Below, one piece after another: positions 1 to 7,847 of a stretch of DNA of 32,061 nt (the first letter of the stretch is position 1; every line of letters starts with the position of its first letter). The stretch lies in contig CAZRZO010000010.1 in assembly GCA_964604635.1 (NCBI GenBank), forward strand, positions 1 through 32,061, read 5' to 3'. Source of the stretch: JAJZMY01 sp964604635. Its GTDB lineage: Archaea; Micrarchaeota; Micrarchaeia; Micrarchaeales; Micrarchaeaceae. The notes below the pieces were generated by a model, which was not told the origin of the DNA, did not search any database, and saw only the letters and a list, made by a program, of their open reading frames with translations. The position numbers were made by a program, and so were the translations under genes.

Positions 1-36
1 TTTTGCTTTACTAACTTTTTTTGCTGTTTTAACCAT
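1..36 (-). CDS. N-terminal fragment of a Lys-rich protein cut by the window edge
   Basis: Read on the minus strand, an ATG at 34-36 opens a frame of 12 codons (MVKTAKKVSKAK) that runs off the left edge. A GTGGTTAAT stretch sits immediately upstream of the ATG, matching the ribosome binding site style of other genes in the window. The Lys/Ala-rich start would suit a ribosomal protein or another nucleic-acid-binding protein, but 12 residues are not enough to identify it. It would be divergent from the isomerase gene that starts near 222. Confidence 0.45.
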   Translation of the reverse strand, partial: MVKTAKKVSKAK

Positions 37-212
37 ATTAACCACAATTCAGTTAATATTAGTAACAGAATATATAAAAATATTATGAATTTATATATAT
101 TAATTATTGTGTTGATAAATTATACTAATCCAAACATATATTATATTAATATTAAGTTCAAAATTTAATATATAGAATTAAGTGATTTAATTTTAATTAA
201 TAATACTTTTTT

Positions 213-221
213 GGTGATTTT
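213..221 (+). promoter_or_regulatory. Ribosome binding site that points to an ATA start
   Basis: GGTGATTTT lies directly before an ATA codon at 222. The same GTGATTTT at the same distance precedes the ATG at 5329, and GTGA-type sites with an 8-nt step occur before many other genes here. GGTGAT is complementary to the usual archaeal 16S 3' end (AUCACC; family knowledge, as the 16S is not in the window). Confidence 0.6.
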
Positions 222-1139
222 ATAGAATTTCTTGATCAATTATTTTCTTTAAAGGAACAAATTAAATTTAATAAAAGTCTTGACTTTAATGCAAGTGAAT
301 TTGAAAATATTGTAATTACTGGAATGGGTGGATCAGGAGTTGTTGGAAAAATATTTCAAGAGCTATATTCTGAAAAACCAGTATATGTTGTTGAAGATTA
401 TCATATTCCAAAATTTGTATCAAAAAAAACCTTTTTTGTTGCTATTAGTTTTTCTGGAAATACTGAAGAAACTATTAATACTGTTAAAGAAGCGGAAAAA
501 AAGAATGCTCATATTTCAATTATTACTACTGGTGGTAAATTAGAGCATAAAGGAGATTCACAAATAATAATACCTGAAAAAGATATTCAACCAAGAGCTG
601 GAATTGGTTATATGTTAATGCCTTTTTTAACTGGTTTTAAACTTGTAAATAAATATCAAATTAATAAAATATATAAAACATTAGCAAAACTAGACAAAAA
701 TAATAAAGATTGTAAATTACATGCAATAAATTTAAAAAAACAGAATAAAGTTCCAATAATATATGGTTCAAATCCTTTTAAAACAATAGCATATAGGTGG
801 AAAACACAATTTAATGAAAATGCAAAAATAATGAGTTTTTCAAATTATTTTCCAGAATTAAATCATAATGAAATACTTGGAATAAAAAAGTTCAATAAAA
901 ATTATTATTTTTTTGTTTTTAATAATATTGAAAATAGAATTAATGAAAAAATAGAAACAGTTTCAAGAATAACAAATACAAAATTTAATATGATTGAATA
1001 TAATAGTAATATTTTAATGGAAAATCTCTTCTATTTAATTCATTATGGTGATTATGTTACATATCATTTAGCTAATTTAAATAAAACAAATGCTTTAAAT
1101 ATAATATTAATTGAACAATTGAAAAAAGAAAGCAAATAA
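222..1139 (+). CDS. Bifunctional phosphoglucose/phosphomannose isomerase (SIS domain), ATA start proposed
   Basis: Interconverts glucose-6-phosphate or mannose-6-phosphate with fructose-6-phosphate in the cytosol, linking sugar catabolism, gluconeogenesis and glycan precursor supply. Visible family marks: GMGGSGVVGK at the start of the SIS fold, the phosphate-binding SFSGNTEET, PRAGIG, NENAK with its catalytic Glu, LNHNE with its catalytic His, and a Lys close to the C-terminus. The first ATG (324) would begin inside GMGGSG and remove the N-terminal segment that family members have, about 40 residues in the Pyrobaculum enzyme. The frame is open back to a TAA at 201 but contains no ATG, GTG or TTG before 324; an ATA at 222 sits behind a perfect ribosome binding site and gives 305 residues, the usual family size. 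A start at 324 or a sequencing error at 222 are the alternatives. The function is secure; the start is not. Confidence 0.85.
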   Translation: MEFLDQLFSLKEQIKFNKSLDFNASEFENIVITGMGGSGVVGKIFQELYSEKPVYVVEDYHIPKFVSKKTFFVAISFSGNTEETINTVKEAEKKNAHISIITTGGKLEHKGDSQIIIPEKDIQPRAGIGYMLMPFLTGFKLVNKYQINKIYKTLAKLDKNNKDCKLHAINLKKQNKVPIIYGSNPFKTIAYRWKTQFNENAKIMSFSNYFPELNHNEILGIKKFNKNYYFFVFNNIENRINEKIETVSRITNTKFNMIEYNSNILMENLFYLIHYGDYVTYHLANLNKTNALNIILIEQLKKESK

Positions 1140-1168
1140 TTTTTTACTTATTTAAAAAAGAAAATAAA
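1140..1168. terminator. Possible bidirectional T-rich terminator between convergent genes
   Basis: The 29-nt gap between the isomerase and the convergent minus-strand gene has a T6 run just after the isomerase stop and an A6 run (T6 on the minus strand) further on. Archaeal transcription often ends in oligo-T tracts. In such A+T-rich DNA this is weak evidence. Confidence 0.35.
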
Positions 1169-1786
1169 TTAAACCTTAAAACATATTTTTGCTGTATTTT
1201 CAAGTAAATTTAGTATTGTATTTGATGTGTATGTTTTTGAATCAAATGAAATACCACATATTTTTGAATTGTTTTGTGCAATTAATGAATATATTGTTTT
1301 ATTACTAGAAACAGAACGAATTCCATAATAATTTGCTGGTAGATTTTTTAATATTGTTATATTTGGTAGTTGCTGAGAACTAATTGGTACTAATGAAATT
1401 ATTTTTTTAAAAACATTATTTGAAGATATATTATTTGAATAAATCATTTGATAAATTGCAATTGTTTCATTATTTATTGGATTTTCAAAAACAGTAAAAC
1501 TTGTATTTATTAAATTAATAGAATAATTTTTGGGTAATTGATCTTTATTAGATTGTAATGGAATTCTTTTAAATCCATCAATAGATAATGGGAACGGAGA
1601 ATTGTAATTTGAATTAATGGATGAACTAATATTTTTAGGTACATTTAAATTTGATGTTGATGTAATTTTTTTTGAATTATAAAAGTAATATATACTAAAT
1701 ATAAAAATAATACTAATTATAAAAGCAGATACAATATAAATTAATTTTTTGTTTTCTATAAAATTATTTTTAAACATATTAATCAT
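1169..1786 (-). CDS. Membrane-anchored protein of unknown function
   Basis: A 205-residue protein with a short Lys/Asn-rich N-terminus, one strongly hydrophobic helix at about residues 15-35 (IYIVSAFIISIIFIFSIYYF), then a Ser/Asn-rich linker and a probably extracytoplasmic domain to the C-terminus. Several N-x-S/T sequons lie outside. No domain is recognised. It follows the NDK gene by 15 nt on the same strand and is probably co-transcribed with it. No ribosome binding site precedes the ATG at 1786; an in-frame ATG at 1777 is an alternative. The function cannot be inferred from the neighbours. Confidence 0.7.
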   Translation of the reverse strand: MINMFKNNFIENKKLIYIVSAFIISIIFIFSIYYFYNSKKITSTSNLNVPKNISSSINSNYNSPFPLSIDGFKRIPLQSNKDQLPKNYSINLINTSFTVFENPINNETIAIYQMIYSNNISSNNVFKKIISLVPISSQQLPNITILKNLPANYYGIRSVSSNKTIYSLIAQNNSKICGISFDSKTYTSNTILNLLENTAKICFKV

Positions 1787-1801
1787 TGTTTATTATTTTT
1801 A

Positions 1802-2365
1802 TTAATACATTAGATCTTCATCAATTCGTTTATAATCAATAATTTCTTTTTCATCAAACCATAATTCTATTTCTCTTTTTGCTGATTTTGAATCTTCTGA
1901 TGCATGTACAATATTTTTAGTTGATCTTTGTTTCAAGTCAGCTAAATCATAAGAATCACTAGAATATTGTCCTCTGATTGATGCTGGATCTGCTTTTCTT
2001 GGTTCTGTTGCACCAATTAATTTTCTAACCACAAATATTGCATTATTTCCTTCAACAACTAATACAACAATTGGTCCTGCTGTTAAATAATCTAATAATT
2101 GATTTCTAATTCTTTTACCTATTGCAATATTTTCTTCATTTAATTCAATTCCCTTTTCTTTATAAGATGCTTTTGATTTGATTCCAATATTTTCCAACCA
2201 TTCAATATCTTCAATATAATGCTTTCCAGCAAAATCTTTATCTATTTTAAGTATTTTTAATCCAACAATTTTAAGTCCTGTATTTTCAAACTGACTTATT
2301 ACTTTTCCTATAATTGCTCTAAAAACACCATCAGGTTTTATGAGCACTAATGTTTTTTCAATCAT
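1802..2365 (-). CDS. ndk: Nucleoside diphosphate kinase, long form
   Basis: Transfers the gamma-phosphate of ATP to NDPs through a phosphohistidine, balancing NTP pools in the cytosol. KPDGV is at 10-14, RKLIGATEP at about 114-122, RGQY at 131-134 and the active-site NIVHAS at 151-156, with His154 as the phosphorylated residue. At 187 residues it is longer than the usual ~150: extra residues lie at about 52-90 (EWLENIGIKSKASYKEKGIE) and at about 134-150. This long form is also known from other archaea, so it is probably not a local oddity. An ATGATCAT precedes the ATG at the standard 8-nt step. The downstream membrane-protein gene begins 15 nt after its stop. Confidence 0.95.
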   Translation of the reverse strand: MIEKTLVLIKPDGVFRAIIGKVISQFENTGLKIVGLKILKIDKDFAGKHYIEDIEWLENIGIKSKASYKEKGIELNEENIAIGKRIRNQLLDYLTAGPIVVLVVEGNNAIFVVRKLIGATEPRKADPASIRGQYSSDSYDLADLKQRSTKNIVHASEDSKSAKREIELWFDEKEIIDYKRIDEDLMY

Positions 2366-2431
2366 ATGATCATTTTTTTAATTTAAGTAGAATAAATAAT
2401 AAAAATATATCTTTAAATTATTTAAAGTACT

Positions 2432-3076
2432 TTAGTGTATATTAAAATAAATATTATCATTAAATTCATAACTAATAGTATCATTATTAATTAATAAACT
2501 ATTTATCATTTGTTCTTTATTTTCAAATATTTTCAATCCTTCTTTGAAATCAAATCTGTATACTTTATCATTAAATTCATAATAACTAAAAATATCTCTT
2601 TTATTTTCATTTATTGTTACTAATACTTTTGTTGATGGATTTCCTAAACTTATTAATAAAGAGCTTAATAAAATATTTTTATCCATAATATCTCCTGCTT
2701 TAAATTCAATAATTTCAATTGGATAAAACCAAAATTCAATAGGTATATTTATTTCTTCTATTTCATTTTTAACAAATTCATATGCAGTGGAACTTGCAGC
2801 GTAAAAATCTTTTTCATAAACATAGCTTTCAAATAATGCTTTTATTTCATTTGCTTTTTCTACTATTTTTTCGTCTTTTGGGGTTATGTATTTTGGTAAT
2901 TCTACTACTGAAATATTTTCTTTTTCTTCAATATAATCAGTATATCTTGAAATAATTGCTAAATATATTTTGTTCATCTGTATTTGTTCTTTTAAGCTTT
3001 TATTGATTTCTTCTAAATTTTCTAGTTTTTTATCATTCAAATCAATATATGAATCATTTAGATAATTTGTTCCCAT
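2432..3076 (-). CDS. Transglutaminase-fold protein lacking the catalytic Cys
   Basis: A 214-residue protein. Residues about 15-55 look like a coiled coil. Residues about 112-180 follow the layout of archaeal transglutaminase-like domains: FWFYPIEIIEFKAGDIMDKN, then LLSSLLISLGN, a beta strand VLVTIN, and YRFDF. In active members the GDxxDK position reads GDCxD, with Cys as nucleophile; here it is GDIMD, so Ile130 takes its place. No His is visible where the triad His is expected (about 163-167), while an Asp remains at about 176. A non-enzymatic binding or scaffolding role is therefore inferred. It precedes NDK on the same strand with a 66-nt gap. No ribosome binding site is visible. The fold call is by motif only. 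Confidence 0.6.
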   Translation of the reverse strand: MGTNYLNDSYIDLNDKKLENLEEINKSLKEQIQMNKIYLAIISRYTDYIEEKENISVVELPKYITPKDEKIVEKANEIKALFESYVYEKDFYAASSTAYEFVKNEIEEINIPIEFWFYPIEIIEFKAGDIMDKNILLSSLLISLGNPSTKVLVTINENKRDIFSYYEFNDKVYRFDFKEGLKIFENKEQMINSLLINNDTISYEFNDNIYFNIH

Positions 3077-3149
3077 AATTATATATGAAAGTAAAAATTA
3101 AAATAACTATTCAACTATTTTTATTAATCTTAAAAATAATATTAATAAA

Positions 3150-3162
3150 GGATTTTTATAGA
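3150..3162 (+). promoter_or_regulatory. Probable archaeal TATA box of the polX gene (leaderless)
   Basis: A TTTTTATAGA stretch centred near 3157 follows a purine-rich AAAGGA stretch. Transcription about 25 nt downstream would begin near the ATG at 3182, and no ribosome binding site precedes that ATG. Together this suggests a leaderless mRNA. Confidence 0.4.
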
Positions 3163-3181
3163 TATAATCTAAAATAATTTT

Positions 3182-4912
3182 ATGTATAATAAAGTACTTG
3201 CTAATATTTTTTATGAAATAGCAGAATTTTTAAAAATAGAACAAACTAAAAATTCAAAATTTAAAATAATAGCTTATGAAAAAGCAGCATTAACTCTTGA
3301 AACTTTACAAGAACCTATTGAAGATATATATAGAAAACAGGGAAAAAAAGGATTAATGAAATTGCCTGGAATTGGATCAGCACTTTCTAATAAAATTGAA
3401 GAATTTATTAAAACAAAAAAGATTAATAAATACGAAAAATTCAAGAAAAAATACCCAATACAATTTAAAGAACTTATAAATGTTAAGAGTATTGGTATTA
3501 AAAAAGCAATTTTACTATATCAAAAATTAAATATTAAAAATATTTCAGATCTTAAAAAAGCAATTGAACAAAATAAAATAAGTAAAGTACATGACTTTGG
3601 TATTAAATCTCAAAATTTAATTAAAAAATCAATTGAATTTTTGGAAGAAGGTAATGGTAAAATTTTATTAGGAGAAGCATTGCCATTAGCAGAAAATATT
3701 ATTAGACAATTGAAAGAAACAAATTTAATTAAAAGGATAGAAATTTTAGGGTCAATTAGGAGAATGAAAGAAACAATAAGTAGTATAGATGTTTTAGTAA
3801 TATCTAATGAACGTAAAAAATTATTTGATTTTTTTTCTAATATAAATGAATGTGAAAGCATAATTACGAAATCAGAATTAAAAATAAGTTTATTACTAAA
3901 ATCAGGAATAAATTGTGATTTGTATATAACTAACAATAAAAGATTTGCAAACATGTTGCAATATCTTACAGGAAGTAAAGAACATAATATTATTTTAAAT
4001 AAAATAGCAGTAAGTAAGAGTTTAAAAATGAATGAGTATAGTTTATTAAATAATAAAAATAAATTAATTTATTGTAGTAATGAAAAATCAATATATAAAA
4101 ATCTTGATTTACAATATATTCCACCAGAAATGAGAGAAGCAAGAGGTGAAATAGAATTAGCGCAAAAATATCAAATACCTTCTCTTGTTGATTTAAATGA
4201 TTTATTAGGTGATATGCACATACATACAAATGATAGTGATGGTGAAAGTACTTTAGAACAAATTGCATATGCATCAATTCAAAATAAATTAAAATATATT
4301 GCAATATCAAACCATACAAAAAGTTTAAGAATTGCTAATGGACTTGATGAAAAAAGGTTTTTAAATTTATTTGAAAGAATTGATAAATTAAATGAAAAAT
4401 TAGGAAATAAACTAGTTTTATTAAAAAGTGCTGAAGTTGATATTTTAAAAAATGGTTGTTTAGATTGTGATAACAAAATATTAGATCAAATGGATTGTGT
4501 TATTGCTGCAATACATTCTAATTTTGAAATGAATAAAGAGGATATGACAAATAGGATTATAAAAGCAATTGAAACAAAAAAAGTAAATATTCTTGCACAC
4601 CCTACTGGAAGATTAATAAATAAAAGACCTGGATATTTACTTGATTTAGATAAAATATTTGAAGTATGTGAAGAAAATAATGTTGCTTTAGAAATAAATT
4701 CATTTCCAAATAGACTTGATTTAAATGATGCAAATATTCTATTAGCATCACGTTATAATTTAATGTTTTCAATTAATACTGATTCTCATAGTATAGAACA
4801 TTTGAAGTTTTTAAAATATGGTGTTGGGATAGCAAGAAGAGGCTGGTTAACAAAACAAAAAATAATAAATACAAAATCTTTGCGCGAATTAAAAGTATTT
4901 CTAAAAAAATAA
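3182..4912 (+). CDS. polX: PolX-type DNA polymerase / PHP 3'-5' exonuclease, altered polymerase site
   Basis: Family X repair enzyme for gap filling and end processing in base excision repair. Domains in order: the N-terminal 8-kDa-like helix-hairpin-helix region (KLPGIGSALSNKI, then a second hairpin near NVKSIGIKKAI), the polymerase core at about 170-330, and a C-terminal PHP exonuclease domain at about 340-576. In the core the nucleotidyltransferase signature reads GSIRRMKETISSIDVLV. Active family members have GDxD at the SSID position, so the first metal-binding Asp is Ser; the second Asp and the third (NCDLYI) remain. The PHP domain has DMHIHTNDSDG, AEVDIL, AAIHSNF, LAHPTGR and NTDSHS, so its metal-binding set is largely present; the usual DH after the second strand reads NH. 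Polymerase activity may be reduced or lost while the exonuclease is kept. The 576-residue length is normal. Confidence 0.93.
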   Translation: MYNKVLANIFYEIAEFLKIEQTKNSKFKIIAYEKAALTLETLQEPIEDIYRKQGKKGLMKLPGIGSALSNKIEEFIKTKKINKYEKFKKKYPIQFKELINVKSIGIKKAILLYQKLNIKNISDLKKAIEQNKISKVHDFGIKSQNLIKKSIEFLEEGNGKILLGEALPLAENIIRQLKETNLIKRIEILGSIRRMKETISSIDVLVISNERKKLFDFFSNINECESIITKSELKISLLLKSGINCDLYITNNKRFANMLQYLTGSKEHNIILNKIAVSKSLKMNEYSLLNNKNKLIYCSNEKSIYKNLDLQYIPPEMREARGEIELAQKYQIPSLVDLNDLLGDMHIHTNDSDGESTLEQIAYASIQNKLKYIAISNHTKSLRIANGLDEKRFLNLFERIDKLNEKLGNKLVLLKSAEVDILKNGCLDCDNKILDQMDCVIAAIHSNFEMNKEDMTNRIIKAIETKKVNILAHPTGRLINKRPGYLLDLDKIFEVCEENNVALEINSFPNRLDLNDANILLASRYNLMFSINTDSHSIEHLKFLKYGVGIARRGWLTKQKIINTKSLRELKVFLKK

Positions 4913-5076
4913 TAATAAAATTTAATTATATTTTTTATAATTCAAATATATACTATACATTTTTGATTTATTATTAAATTATATTAAACATAAAGAATAA
5001 ATTATTAAAAGTAAATTATTAAAAGTAAATCTAATTAAATAATAATTAAATAATAAAATATTAAAATAAACAATAT

Positions 5077-5166
5077 GCCCTGGTAGCTCAATGGCAGAGC
5101 GCTTGTTTTGTAAATAAATTTAATCAAAAAAACAAGAGGTTGAGGGTCCAATTCCCTTTCAGGGCT
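5077..5166 (+). tRNA. tRNA-Thr(TGT) with an 18-nt intron
   Basis: The acceptor GCCCTGG (5077-5083) pairs with TCAGGGC (5159-5165), with discriminator T at 5166. The D-arm is GCTC/GAGC with loop AATGGCA. The anticodon stem CTTGT/ACAAG closes loop TTTGTAA with anticodon TGT (Thr). The T-stem GAGGG/CCCTT closes loop TCCAATT. C2:G71, U73 and the G35-U36 anticodon bases agree with archaeal threonine identity. An intron lies between positions 37 and 38. CCA is not encoded. The T-loop has C instead of the near-universal T at position 55. Confidence 0.93.
5113..5130 (+). other. BHB intron of tRNA-Thr
   Basis: AATAAATTTAATCAAAAA lies after position 37. Loop bases TTTG (32-35) pair with intron CAAA to form the 4-bp central helix. 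Three-base bulges TAA and AAA hold the two cut sites after their second base, as the archaeal splicing endonuclease requires. A short AT helix (ATAAA with TTTAAT, one bulged base) closes the intron side. Confidence 0.85.
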
Positions 5167-5257
5167 TATTTTCTCTAATTTTAAAGCATATATAATATTT
5201 TGTACTTAATTTTAAAAATGATTAAATTTCATAAACTTTTTATAAAATATTTAATAA

Positions 5258-5272
5258 AAACCTTTATAAGTA
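5258..5272 (+). promoter_or_regulatory. Probable TATA box of the PadR-ABC operon
   Basis: AAACCTTTATAAG has the shape of an archaeal BRE plus TATA box. A start about 25 nt downstream, near 5292, would leave a leader of some 37 nt that carries the GTGATTTT ribosome binding site before the ATG at 5329. The regulator encoded first could bind here, but no operator palindrome stands out. Confidence 0.45.
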
Positions 5273-5328
5273 TTTAGTTCAAAATTAAACTATTTTAAAT
5301 TTAAACTAATTTATATTCTAGTGATTTT

Positions 5329-5691
5329 ATGGATTCAATAAAAGATAATAAACATAAAAAATGTTTTTATAAAAATGAGATTTATTCTTTAATGCTTAAA
5401 TTTATTATTTTGTCAAAATTAAAAAAACATAAACTTTATGCATATAATATTCTAAAGGATTTAAAGCAAAATCAAATGCTAAAAAAACATTTTAATTTAG
5501 ATGATGAAAAAATTAAAAATGATGTTTATAATATAATAAAGTCCCTTGAAAATTCAAGTTATATAAAAATAAGTTCAAGCACTAAAAATAAAAATTATTA
5601 TGAATTAACAAAAAAAGGTAGTGATATTTTAGCTTCAATAAAAGAAATTTTTATTAAAACAACAAAGAGAATTCAAAAAATAATAAAGTAA
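5329..5691 (+). CDS. PadR-like winged-helix transcriptional regulator
   Basis: A 120-residue basic protein matching the PadR layout: a helical start (LKFIILSKLKKHKLYAYNIL corresponds to the LxxLxxxxxxGYxI region), a recognition-helix segment NDVYNIIKSLENSSYI (PadR: tlYxxLxrLExxGlI), a wing KNKNYYELTKKGSDIL (PadR: YxLTxkGxxxL) and a short basic C-terminal helix. It lies 17 nt upstream of an ABC exporter operon. PadR-type repressors often control adjacent multidrug exporters, so local autoregulation is a reasonable inference. The ligand is unknown. The ribosome binding site GTGATTTT fixes the start. Confidence 0.75.
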   Translation: MDSIKDNKHKKCFYKNEIYSLMLKFIILSKLKKHKLYAYNILKDLKQNQMLKKHFNLDDEKIKNDVYNIIKSLENSSYIKISSSTKNKNYYELTKKGSDILASIKEIFIKTTKRIQKIIK

Positions 5692-5708
5692 AAATTCAAA
5701 GGGATTTA

Positions 5709-6659
5709 ATGGAATATATTGTTGAAATTAAAAACCTAAAAAAATATTTTGGGAATTTTTGCGCTGTTGATAATATTAATATTAATATTAAAAAGGGAGA
5801 AATATTTGGAATTTTAGGTCCAAATGGTGCTGGTAAAACAACATTAATAAGTACTATTCTTGGAATTGAAAAATTAACAAAAGGCCAAATATTTATTAAT
5901 GGTGCTGATAATTCAAAATACCCTGAGAAAATAAAACAAAAGATTGGGTTTATGGCTCAAGAAACAATTGTTGATAATGATTTAACTGGAAAACAAAATC
6001 TTGTTCTTGGTGCTAAATTATATCATATTAACAATAATCAAATTAATGATAAAGTAAATCATGCATTGCATGAATCACAATTAGAAAAATTTGCAGATGT
6101 ACAATCAAAAAATTATTCAGGTGGTATGAAACGTAGATTATATTTAGTAAAATCAATGCTTCATGAACCACTTTTATTAATATTAGATGAACCAACAACT
6201 GGTTTAGATGTACAGAATAGAATACAAATGTGGGTAGATATAAAAAAATTAAAGCAAGATGGCGTTACAATAATATTATCAACGCAATATCTTGAAGAAG
6301 CAGATGCTTTATGTGATAGAATAGCAATTATTGATCATGGAAAAATGAAGGCAATTGGTACACCTTCTGAATTAAAAAATTTAATTGCAATAGGAAATAT
6401 ATTAGAGATAATTGCAAAGCAAAAAGATATTGAAAAAATGATTAAAATGCTTAAATTAAAATTTAATATTGTAATTAAAAACAATAATCCTGAAAAAATA
6501 GAAGCAATAATTGAAAAAAATGCTCTTGATATTTTTCAAAAAATAATAATAGAAATAAAAAAACAAAAAATACAAATTTTGTCAATAAGTTTAAGACTAC
6601 CAACTCTTGATGATGTATTTATTAAATTAACAGGATCTTCTGTAAGAGATATTAAATAA
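5709..6659 (+). CDS. ABC transporter ATP-binding protein, DrrA-like
   Basis: ATPase subunit that powers the permease encoded next. In order: Walker A GPNGAGKTT, Q-loop FMAQETI, signature YSGGMKRR, Walker B LLLILDEPT, D-loop GLDV, and the switch region STQYLEEADALCDRIAIID. The switch carries Gln where many ABC proteins have His; this QYLEEAD form is typical of the daunorubicin-exporter (DrrA) subfamily, so it is a subfamily mark rather than a defect. The C-terminal ~90 residues form the usual extra domain and end in LPTLDDVFIKLTG, also a DrrA-type ending. A GGGATTTA stretch precedes the ATG. The substrate is not predictable. Confidence 0.93.
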   Translation: MEYIVEIKNLKKYFGNFCAVDNININIKKGEIFGILGPNGAGKTTLISTILGIEKLTKGQIFINGADNSKYPEKIKQKIGFMAQETIVDNDLTGKQNLVLGAKLYHINNNQINDKVNHALHESQLEKFADVQSKNYSGGMKRRLYLVKSMLHEPLLLILDEPTTGLDVQNRIQMWVDIKKLKQDGVTIILSTQYLEEADALCDRIAIIDHGKMKAIGTPSELKNLIAIGNILEIIAKQKDIEKMIKMLKLKFNIVIKNNNPEKIEAIIEKNALDIFQKIIIEIKKQKIQILSISLRLPTLDDVFIKLTGSSVRDIK

Positions 6660-6696
6660 CATCAACAAAAAAAGAAAAATTTAAAATTGTGCTTAA

Positions 6697-7788
6697 ATGA
6701 ATATAATATCTGATACATTTAGTTTATATAAACGAGAAATGATTGTATTTAAAGCAAATTTATTATCAAATATAATTCGTTCAATTATATTTCCACTTGT
6801 TTTAATTGTATTTTTAGGGGGTTTGGGAAATACAATTTCACATATTCCAATTGCAGTTGTAAATTATGCGCATAATCCTAAATCTTTTCAATTTATTTCT
6901 AAATTACAATCAAATAATATTTTATCAATAAAATATATTACAACACAAAAACGAGCAATGAATATGTTGCATGCTTCTAATGTGAGTATTGTAATTATTA
7001 TTCCTCCTGGTTTTTTTGTTTCAGGTAGTTTACCAATACAAATTTATTACAATAATAATGATTTTCAGAATAGTGGAACAGCAATTGCATTTATTCGATC
7101 AACTGCAAATAAATACAATAGCAAAAATAAACAAACAATAGTATCTTCAACAGCTCTTTCTGGTACAAAAGCAAATTATAAGGATTTTTTGTTTGCTGGG
7201 ATATTGATAATGGTGGCAATGTTTGGTTCTTCATTCAATGGTGGAATGTCATTAATTAAAGATAGAGATAGTGGTATTTTAAAGTCTCTTTTAATGTCTC
7301 CAATATCAAAATTATCAATAATTTTAAGTAAAGTTTTATCTGGAATAACTCAATCAACACTTTATGTATTAATTGCAATTATTATTGGTTTAGCTGATGG
7401 TGTTGTAATTGCAATGGTTCCATTTTATATTGCAATTCTTTTGATTTTGGTTTTTATTATTTTAATTTCAATAGTATTCAGTTTCTTAGCAATAATTTTA
7501 GCATCAAGAATTTCAAAAGTAGAAATTTATATGATGATCATGAATGCAATAACACTTCCATTATGGTTTTTATCTGGTGCATTTTTTCCAACGTCTTCTT
7601 TACCAAAGTTTTTTAAATTATTTAATAAATTTAATCCATTAACATATGCAGTAAATCCAATTAAAAATATAACAATGCTCGGATATTTAACACCTCATCA
7701 AATAATTCTAAACATTAGTTTTATTTTTATTGCAATTATAATTACATTTATTTTTGCATATAAACTTTTTAAGACAACAATTGATTGA
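6697..7788 (+). CDS. ABC-2 type permease of the DrrAB-like exporter
   Basis: A 363-residue membrane protein. The first hydrophobic segment is at about residues 20-45. A large extracytoplasmic loop follows (IPIAVVNYAHNP, then SIVIIIPPGFF, an arrangement typical of ABC-2 proteins). Five further hydrophobic segments lie from about residue 165 to the end. The signature SGAFFPTSSLP plus FNPLTYAVNPIK near residues 295-330 is the ABC-2 family mark. It lies 37 nt downstream of the ATPase gene, and GTGCTTAA precedes the ATG at the standard 8-nt step. With the ATPase it should form an exporter for a lipid, glycolipid or toxic compound. Confidence 0.92.
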   Translation: MNIISDTFSLYKREMIVFKANLLSNIIRSIIFPLVLIVFLGGLGNTISHIPIAVVNYAHNPKSFQFISKLQSNNILSIKYITTQKRAMNMLHASNVSIVIIIPPGFFVSGSLPIQIYYNNNDFQNSGTAIAFIRSTANKYNSKNKQTIVSSTALSGTKANYKDFLFAGILIMVAMFGSSFNGGMSLIKDRDSGILKSLLMSPISKLSIILSKVLSGITQSTLYVLIAIIIGLADGVVIAMVPFYIAILLILVFIILISIVFSFLAIILASRISKVEIYMMIMNAITLPLWFLSGAFFPTSSLPKFFKLFNKFNPLTYAVNPIKNITMLGYLTPHQIILNISFIFIAIIITFIFAYKLFKTTID

Positions 7789-7847
7789 GTGAGATTATTA
7801 TTATAATAAAGAATAAAAAATAAAAAATATATTTAGAGATGATAAAT

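Noticed and set aside
4980..5076. Short A+T direct repeats before tRNA-Thr (AAATTATTAAAAGT twice) and similar repeats at 24232-24265 and 22060-22100
   Set aside because: Simple A+T-rich slippage repeats, too short and degenerate for a CRISPR, origin or attachment site.
6290..6300. ABC ATPase switch His replaced by Gln as a possible dead enzyme
   Set aside because: The STQYLEEAD form is usual in the DrrA subfamily and all other catalytic motifs are intact, so it does not indicate loss of function.
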